Shown here one piece after another: positions 5,354 through 9,912 of a stretch of 9,912 nucleotides of DNA (position 1 is the stretch's first letter; every line of letters begins with the position of its first letter). Location of the stretch: the NCBI GenBank assembly GCA_934591725.1, contig CAKTPR010000081.1, positions 1-9,912 on the forward strand, read 5' to 3'. Under the pieces are notes generated by a model that did no database searches, was not told the origin of the DNA, and saw nothing but the letters and a program-made list of their open reading frames with translations. The DNA is from an uncultured Oscillospiraceae bacterium (GTDB taxonomy: Bacteria; Bacillota; Clostridia; Oscillospirales; Oscillospiraceae). A program made the translations under genes and the position numbers.

Positions 5354-6577
5354 TTACTCGAGAATGACCTTGTTGAAGTTCTTCTTGCCGCGTCTGACGA
5401 CTATGCCGTTTTTCAGCTCATCGGCGGAATAGGTCTTGTCGATGTCGGTGACCTTCTCGTCATCGACCGTGACGCCGCCCTGCTGGATATTGCGGCGCGC
5501 GTCGGACTTGGAGGCGCAGAGGCCGGACTTGACAAGAACGGTCATAATATCCATTGCGCCGTCGGTGAGGTCAGCTTCCGTAAGCTCGGTCGTGGGCATG
5601 TGCTCGGCATCACCGCCGCCGACAAACAGAGCCTTTGCGGCAGCCTCGGCCTTCTTGGCCTCCTCTTCGCCGTGGACAAGGCTGGTGAGCTCGTATGCGA
5701 GTATCTCTTTGGCCTTGTTGAGCTGGCTGCCTTCCCATTTGTCCATCTCATCGATCTGCTCAAGCGGCAGGAAGGTCAGCATACGGATGCATTTGAGCAC
5801 GTCCGCATCGCCGACGTTGCGCCAGTACTGGTAGAACTCAAATGGGCTGGTCTTGTTCGGATCGAGCCAGACAGCGCCGGATGCGGTCTTGCCCATCTTG
5901 TTGCCCTCGGAGTTGAGGAGCAGTGTTATGGTCATCGCGTGCGCGTCCTTGCCGAGCTTGCGGCGGATAAGCTCCGTGCCGCCGAGCATGTTGCTCCACT
6001 GGTCGTTTCCGCCGAACTGCATGTTGCAGCCGTAGTGCTGGAACATGTAGTAGAAGTCGTAGCTCTGCATTATCATGTAGTTGAACTCAAGGAAGCTCAG
6101 ACCCTTTTCCATGCGCTGCTTGTAGCACTCGGCGCGCAGCATGTTGTTGACGGAGAAGCATGCGCCTACCTCGCGCAGCAGCTCAATATAATTGAGCGGT
6201 GCGAGCCAGTCCGCGTTATGCAGCATGAGCGCCTTGCCGTCAGAAAAGTCGATGAACTTCTCCATCTGGCGCTTGAAGCACTCTGCGTTATAATTGATGT
6301 CTTCCTTGGTCAGCATCTTGCGCATATCGGTACGGCCGGAGGGGTCGCCGATAAGCGTGGTGCCGTCGCCGATAAGCGCGATGGGCTTGTTCCCTGCCAT
6401 CTGAAGACGCTTCATAAGGCACAATGCCATGAAGTGGCCGACATGCAGAGAATCAGCGGTGCAGTCAAAGCCGATGTAGAACGTGGCCTTGCCGTTATTC
6501 ACCATGTTTCTGATCTCTTCTTCATTTGTTACCTGAGCGATAAGCCCTCTGGCAACGAGTTCTTCGTAAATACCCAT
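5354..6577 (-). CDS. tyrS: Tyrosyl-tRNA synthetase
   Basis: A 407-residue class I aminoacyl-tRNA synthetase charging tRNA-Tyr in the cytoplasm. The Rossmann core has the HIGH-type motif HVGH (45-48) in GFDCTADSLHVGH, followed by LIGDGTTLIGDPSGRT (69-83), the tyrosine pocket region QSYDFYYMF (171-179), GGNDQW (189-194), and the KMSKS-type loop KMGKT (227-231). An S4 RNA-binding domain forms the C-terminus (about 340-400, ASKSDARRNIQQGGVTV). The ATG at 6577 is chosen because GGGGGA (6585-6590) lies 7 nt upstream. The in-frame ATG at 6583 would be only 1 nt from that site, and other upstream ATGs lack one. GIYEELVARGLIAQ is the usual family start. It lies 19 nt downstream of the C_GCAxxG_C_C gene and under the same Tyr T-box, so uncharged tRNA-Tyr should raise its expression. 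Confidence 0.97.
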   Translation of the reverse strand: MGIYEELVARGLIAQVTNEEEIRNMVNNGKATFYIGFDCTADSLHVGHFMALCLMKRLQMAGNKPIALIGDGTTLIGDPSGRTDMRKMLTKEDINYNAECFKRQMEKFIDFSDGKALMLHNADWLAPLNYIELLREVGACFSVNNMLRAECYKQRMEKGLSFLEFNYMIMQSYDFYYMFQHYGCNMQFGGNDQWSNMLGGTELIRRKLGKDAHAMTITLLLNSEGNKMGKTASGAVWLDPNKTSPFEFYQYWRNVGDADVLKCIRMLTFLPLEQIDEMDKWEGSQLNKAKEILAYELTSLVHGEEEAKKAEAAAKALFVGGGDAEHMPTTELTEADLTDGAMDIMTVLVKSGLCASKSDARRNIQQGGVTVDDEKVTDIDKTYSADELKNGIVVRRGKKNFNKVILE

Positions 6578-6596
6578 TTTCATTTCCCCCATAAAA

Positions 6597-6989
6597 TTAT
6601 TTGTTTTCTTTGATCTTTTTTTCGACCTTTGCCGCTTCATAAGCGATAAGCTCATCGCAGCCAATGCCGTTGCTCTTGAGCTCCAAGCACCTTACACAGC
6701 CGAAGTTGTCGCGGAAGTCGCCGGTCAATGCTTTGGCAAGCGCGGCTATCTTCGTCTTTGCATCAATATCGGATGCGTCGTTATACGGGCAGCACAGCCC
6801 GATAGCCATAAGCGCTCCGGACACCGCGCCGCACATTTCCCCGCAGCGCATACCGCCGCCGAAGCCGCCGGCTATCGCAAGCGCAGTTTTCTCGTCCATG
6901 CCGGTATACTCGCCGCAGGCGGCAAGCACGGACTGCGCACAGTTATAGCCCTGACCGTGCAGTAAAACGGCCTTTTCGCTGACAGTCAT
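6597..6989 (-). CDS. C_GCAxxG_C_C family redox-type protein
   Basis: A 130-residue protein of the C_GCAxxG_C_C family, named for its spaced cysteine/glycine pattern and predicted to be redox active. Visible elements are NCAQSVLAACGE (16-27), GGGMRCGEMCGAVSGALMAIGL (44-65) with Cys49 and Cys53, Cys66-Cys67, and GCVRC (97-101). Cys111 follows. There is no signal peptide, so it is expected in the cytoplasm. The ATG at 6989 has AGGTGA 6 nt upstream; the longer open frame runs back into the T-box terminator and is not used. It is the first gene after the Tyr T-box and is followed 19 nt later by tyrS, so it should be induced by tyrosine starvation. Its biochemical role, and any link to tyrosine or tRNA charging, is unknown. 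Confidence 0.88.
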   Translation of the reverse strand: MTVSEKAVLLHGQGYNCAQSVLAACGEYTGMDEKTALAIAGGFGGGMRCGEMCGAVSGALMAIGLCCPYNDASDIDAKTKIAALAKALTGDFRDNFGCVRCLELKSNGIGCDELIAYEAAKVEKKIKENK

Positions 6990-6997
6990 TATTATCA

Positions 6998-7263
6998 CCT
7001 CACAAAAAAGCCCTCTGTCCTTTCGGACAGAGGGCATATACTATGCGGTACCACCTCTGCATCATTCGCCACTCACGAAGCGAACCTCTGCAAGTGCAAT
7101 GCACTTCTGCGCTGTATCGGGCGCGCCCGTCATAGCCTACTCTCAATGCTTTCGGTATGCCGCTCGGGACTGTATTCAACTGTCCGCCTCTCCCCCTCGC
7201 AGCAAACGGGGGCTCTCTGTGCAGGCCGGAGCAGCTTACTTCTGTCCGTCATAGCGTTGAACA
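6998..7263 (-). ncRNA. Tyrosine-specific T-box leader
   Basis: The canonical T-box AGGTGGTACCGC is at 7045-7056. Its bulge UGGU (7050-7053) pairs with the 3' end of a tRNA carrying discriminator A, as in bacterial tRNA-Tyr. Stem I has a kink-turn base (CGCTATGAC against CGAGCG) and a GGAC/GTCC helix. Its specifier loop has AGAAGTAAG on one side and TTGAATACA on the other, placing UAC (Tyr) at 7172-7174 with the usual following A. Above it are an AGAGAG bulge and a CCCCC/GGGGG distal stem. Uncharged tRNA-Tyr would stabilise the antiterminator and permit reading into the C_GCAxxG_C_C gene and tyrS. Confidence 0.95.
7004..7035 (-). terminator. T-box leader terminator
   Basis: GCCCTCTGTCC (7025-7035), a GAAA loop and GGACAGAGGGC (7010-7020) form a perfect 11-bp stem followed by six Ts (7004-7009). 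CCTCTG in its 5' arm (7028-7033) can instead pair with CAGAGG (7054-7059) just before the T-box bulge, giving the competing antiterminator. Confidence 0.93.
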
Positions 7264-7269
7264 TTTGGG

Positions 7270-7298
7270 ATTATACTGTAACTTGACGCCAATGTCAA
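7270..7298 (-). promoter_or_regulatory. Consensus sigma-A promoter of the T-box operon
   Basis: TTGACA (7293-7298) and TATAAT (7270-7275) with exactly 17 nt between them match the consensus completely. Start of transcription is expected near 7263, at the foot of the T-box. The -35 hexamer contains the TGA stop codon of recN (7295-7297). Confidence 0.93.
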
Positions 7299-8989
7299 GC
7301 CGTGTGTTTGATTCTTTCCCGCTTGAATTTCTCGCATGCGCGCAGCTGTTCCTCGGCGCTGGCAAGTGTAGTCTCAGTGATGTTGTCACCGCCGTGCATC
7401 CTTGCAAGCTCCTGCTTGCGCCCCTCAAGGTCGAGCGGAAGTACGTCCGTATAGGTCCTGCCGCCGCGCTCCTCCTTGCGGATAAGATAGTGGTTGTCCG
7501 CCATCGCGGCGATCTGCGGCAGATGCGTCACGCACATTACCTGCTTGCCGAGCGACACACAAAAGAGCTTCTCGCCCACACGCTGCGCCGCGATTCCCGA
7601 TACGCCCGTGTCGATCTCGTCGAAGATCATCGTCCCGACCGGGTCGTTTTCCGCGAAAACATTCTTCATTGCAAGCATGATGCGGCTGAGCTCACCGCCG
7701 GAAGCGATGCGGCTTATGCGGCCGAGCGTCTCACCTGCGTTTGCCGACATGATAAAGCGGATATCGTCACAGCCGTTCGCGTCAAAGCCTGGCTCACCCT
7801 CAATGGGTGAAAACTCAACGGCGAACCTGACCGAGGGCATGTTCAGCTCCCGAAGCTCCGCGCTTATGCGCCCTTCAAGCTCAGAGGCGGCCTCGCGGCG
7901 CTTCGCGCTGAGGGCGGCGGCCTTTGCGGCGCAGTCCTTTGCTGCCGCGTCCAGCTCACGCCGCAGCTTTGCCGAGCGCTCGACGGCATACTGTATGCCG
8001 TCGAGCTTCTCGCGGCACTCGTCCAGATAGCTTATCAGTGCGTCCTCATCGCGCGAATATTTGCGCTGAAGCTTATTCAGAAGCGCGATGCGCGTCTCAA
8101 GCTCGTTATATTCCTCAGGTGAGAAATCAAGGCTGTCGCGGAAATCGCGCAGCGTCTCCGCCGCGTCCGTCAGCGTAAAGACGGCGCTGTTGATGTTCTC
8201 AGCCGCCGCCTCAAGCTCGGAAGCGTAGGCCGAAGCCTTGCCGGTGTAATATGCCGCGTTCTGCGCCATAGACAGGGCGCTGTCCTCCCCGCCGCTGAGC
8301 GCGTCCATCGCCTGATCCAGCGCGTCCGTAAGCTTTTCGGAGTTGCGCAGAAGATCGCGCCGGGCGCATATGGAATCATACTCCCCTGCCTTCAGTCCCG
8401 CGCGCTCAAGCTCCTCTATCTGATAGCGCAGGCTGTCGCTCAGGCGCTCCTTTTCGACCTCGTCCATCTGGAGCTGACTGAGCTGCTTACTGACGGAGCG
8501 GTACTTTTCCCATGCCGCGGCATAGGTATCCAATACGTCCTGATAATTGCCGAAGCGGTCGAGATATTCACGGTGGCGGCGCTCATCCATAAGCTGACGT
8601 CCGTCGTTCTGACCGTGGATATCCACCAGCAGTGCCGCAAGCTCCTTGAGCTGTGCCGCTGTTACTGGTGCGCCGCAGACACGGCAGCTGCTTTTCCCGT
8701 CCGCTGTTATGCGGCGCTGGATGATAAGCTCATCATCGGCGTCTATTTCGTTATCGGCAAGCCACTGTTCGCAGCCGTCCGCATCGAACGCGGCGGTGAC
8801 AAGTCCCTTATCCGCACCGCGGCGGACAAGCTCACGGCTCACGCGGTCGCCAAGAACTGCGCCTATCGAGTCAATGACAATGGATTTACCTGCGCCGGTC
8901 TCGCCGGTCAGGACATTGAGGCCTCTGCCGAATGAAATATCCGCGCGTTCAATGACGGCTATATTCTCTATATGCAGTTCATTAAGCAT
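7295..8989 (-). CDS. recN: DNA repair ATPase RecN
   Basis: A 564-residue SMC-like ATPase acting in double-strand break repair on the nucleoid. Walker A is GETGAGKS (29-36). The ABC-type signature is SGGELSR (430-436), Walker B is MIFDEIDTG (454-462), and the switch region is THLPQIA (488-494). Between the ATPase halves lies a long Ala/Glu/Arg/Leu-rich coiled-coil region (about 140-380). The length is normal. The ATG at 8989 has AGGAGG 5 nt upstream and starts MLNELHIENIAVIE, the family start; the longer in-frame extension is not needed. It follows argR by 42 nt on the same strand, in the conserved nadK-argR-recN order. No terminator follows the stop codon, so transcripts may run into the T-box leader. 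No LexA box was recognised. Confidence 0.97.
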   Translation of the reverse strand: MLNELHIENIAVIERADISFGRGLNVLTGETGAGKSIVIDSIGAVLGDRVSRELVRRGADKGLVTAAFDADGCEQWLADNEIDADDELIIQRRITADGKSSCRVCGAPVTAAQLKELAALLVDIHGQNDGRQLMDERRHREYLDRFGNYQDVLDTYAAAWEKYRSVSKQLSQLQMDEVEKERLSDSLRYQIEELERAGLKAGEYDSICARRDLLRNSEKLTDALDQAMDALSGGEDSALSMAQNAAYYTGKASAYASELEAAAENINSAVFTLTDAAETLRDFRDSLDFSPEEYNELETRIALLNKLQRKYSRDEDALISYLDECREKLDGIQYAVERSAKLRRELDAAAKDCAAKAAALSAKRREAASELEGRISAELRELNMPSVRFAVEFSPIEGEPGFDANGCDDIRFIMSANAGETLGRISRIASGGELSRIMLAMKNVFAENDPVGTMIFDEIDTGVSGIAAQRVGEKLFCVSLGKQVMCVTHLPQIAAMADNHYLIRKEERGGRTYTDVLPLDLEGRKQELARMHGGDNITETTLASAEEQLRACEKFKRERIKHTA

Positions 8990-9031
8990 GGTGTCCTCCT
9001 GCTTGGAAAGCGCCCTCTGCACACCTGCCTT

Positions 9032-9481
9032 TTACAGCAGCTCTTCGATCTCGTTATACAGAGCCTGCGCCGACTCATTGTCGCGCATGAGCACAAACGC
9101 GGTATCATCGCCCGCGATAGTGCCGACGAGCCCGTTTATCTCCATGCTGTCGAGCGTGGAGCACGCACCGGGGGCAAGCCCCGGAAGCGTCTTCATCACG
9201 AAGATGTTCTGCGCGATGTCATAAGAGAGCACACACTCTTTGAATATATTCCGCAGCTTGGTATCGAGCGCGGCAACACTGGGCTTTGAAGCCGCGGCAT
9301 AGCGGTAGTTCCCGTTCGGCCCCAGCTCCTTGACAAGACGCATATCGCGTATGTCTCTGGATAGTGTGGCCTGCGTGCTCTTCACTCCTCGCGCCGCAAG
9401 CTCCTCAAGCAGCTGGTTCTGCGTTTCAATATCCTTCTCGTTTATTATTTCCATTATAATGCTCTGTCTGCCAGGCTTCAT
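9032..9481 (-). CDS. argR: Arginine repressor ArgR
   Basis: A 149-residue transcriptional regulator of arginine synthesis and breakdown that forms hexamers with arginine as co-repressor. The N-terminal winged helix-turn-helix includes STQATLSRDIRDM (35-47), the family recognition helix. The C-terminal oligomerisation and arginine-binding domain includes MKTLPGLAPGACSTLD (96-111) and GTIAGDDTAFVL (120-131), with the Asp pair typical of ligand contact. Length is standard. The ATG at 9481 is preceded by GGAGGGA. It lies 18 nt after the nadK stop codon and 42 nt before recN. In Firmicutes this copy is often the general arginine regulator (also called AhrC); arg genes are not in the window. Confidence 0.97.
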   Translation of the reverse strand: MKPGRQSIIMEIINEKDIETQNQLLEELAARGVKSTQATLSRDIRDMRLVKELGPNGNYRYAAASKPSVAALDTKLRNIFKECVLSYDIAQNIFVMKTLPGLAPGACSTLDSMEINGLVGTIAGDDTAFVLMRDNESAQALYNEIEELL

Positions 9482-9499
9482 ATGCTCCCTCCAATATCT

Positions 9500-9912
9500 T
9501 CAGCGAAGTTTGCCGAATGCAATTTCGTAAAAATTTCTAAGTCCCATGTCAGCCATCACAGTGCAGCTGGCAGAGCGGCGTATAATTATGCGGTCGTGAT
9601 TTGCCAGATCCATGACTGAGTTCCCGTCAACGGAAAGGTAAGCGCGGCGGCCGTGCAGCTTTTCCACGTGTACCTCTATCTCATGCTCCGGGCCGAGCAC
9701 GTAGCAGCGCGAGCTCATCATATGCGCGCATATAGGGCTTATGATGATGTTCTCCGCGTCCGGCTCAACTATCGGCCCGCCAGCCGACATGGAGTAGCCA
9801 GTCGACCCGGTGGGCGTGGAAAGTATAATTCCGTCGCCGGAGAATGCGGTTATATCCGCGCCGTCGCACAGCGCAGTAAGCTTGATGCAGTCCCCATAGC
9901 CGTGTATGACAG
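9500..9912 (-). CDS. nadK: NAD kinase, C-terminal part
   Basis: The frame is open from the right edge to the TGA at 9500-9502 and gives 136 residues of NAD kinase, which makes NADP from NAD with ATP or polyphosphate in the cytoplasm. The fragment carries the conserved SGDGIILSTPTGSTGYS and SAGGPIVEP (24-50 of the fragment), the NAD-binding and self-assembly region, followed by the usual beta-rich C-terminal domain. The N-terminal GGDG and NE motifs lie outside the window, so the true start is not visible. An internal ATG at 9790 is not a start, because the conserved motif lies upstream of it in the same frame. It heads the visible part of the nadK-argR-recN operon. Confidence 0.95.
   Translation of the reverse strand, partial: VIHGYGDCIKLTALCDGADITAFSGDGIILSTPTGSTGYSMSAGGPIVEPDAENIIISPICAHMMSSRCYVLGPEHEIEVHVEKLHGRRAYLSVDGNSVMDLANHDRIIIRRSASCTVMADMGLRNFYEIAFGKLR

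Noticed and set aside
5600..6613. 337-codon plus-strand open frame
   Set aside because: It is fully antisense to tyrS, lacks a credible ribosome binding site and resembles no family. It reflects codon bias of the real gene.
6990..7037. N-terminal extension of the C_GCAxxG_C_C gene into the T-box terminator
   Set aside because: The extra residues come from the terminator hairpin. The ATG at 6989 follows AGGTGA and gives the normal family length.
7157..7810. Plus-strand open frame across the T-box leader and recN end
   Set aside because: It overlaps a well-supported T-box RNA and the conserved C-terminus of RecN, and shows no recognisable protein features.
1..9912. Search for CRISPR arrays, insertion sequences, tRNA or rRNA genes
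   Set aside because: By eye I found no regularly spaced repeats, transposase frames, terminal inverted repeats or tRNA-like cloverleafs. The tRNA-related signals belong to the T-box leader.

Overview
The window looks like chromosome from a moderately GC-rich Firmicute of class Clostridia, most likely an anaerobic gut-type relative of the Oscillospiraceae/Ruminococcaceae. Three things point there: a glycine riboswitch and a tyrosine T-box as attenuators, the nadK-argR-recN gene order, and a sigma/anti-sigma pair of the type common in Clostridia. The family assignment is inference. No mobile element, CRISPR array, rRNA or tRNA was seen.

Layout, left to right. Bases 1-142 (minus) are the 5' end of a cbiM-like metal/cobalamin-associated transporter gene, cut by the window edge. 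A strong hairpin at 248-283 separates it from an AGCS-family sodium:amino acid symporter (328-1713, minus). The symporter has a leader with a single glycine aptamer followed by an intrinsic terminator, driven by a promoter at 1956-1984. Divergently on the plus strand are a CDP-alcohol phosphatidyltransferase (2132-2761) and, 3 nt later, a diacylglycerol kinase-family lipid kinase (2765-3655). These form a small phospholipid operon ending at a bidirectional terminator. Convergent to it, on the minus strand, is an ECF-like sigma factor (4699-5259, TTG start) overlapping by 4 nt a single-pass membrane protein that is probably its anti-sigma factor (3719-4702).

Bases 5354-7298 (minus) hold a tyrosine-responsive unit: a consensus sigma-A promoter, then a T-box leader with UAC specifier and a discriminator-matching bulge. 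Next come a small C_GCAxxG_C_C redox-type protein and tyrosyl-tRNA synthetase, ending in a hairpin terminator. The promoter -35 box contains the recN stop codon. From 7295 to the right edge lies nadK (3' part)-argR-recN on the minus strand, an arrangement conserved in Firmicutes.

The most interesting points are regulatory. The Tyr T-box lies directly upstream of a redox-type protein instead of tyrS. A possible ECF promoter for the sigma gene is built into the arm of the tyrS terminator. The glycine leader can be drawn as an OFF switch. Nested dyads overlap the phospholipid promoter. I do not see a clearly novel multi-gene system; most genes belong to recognisable families.
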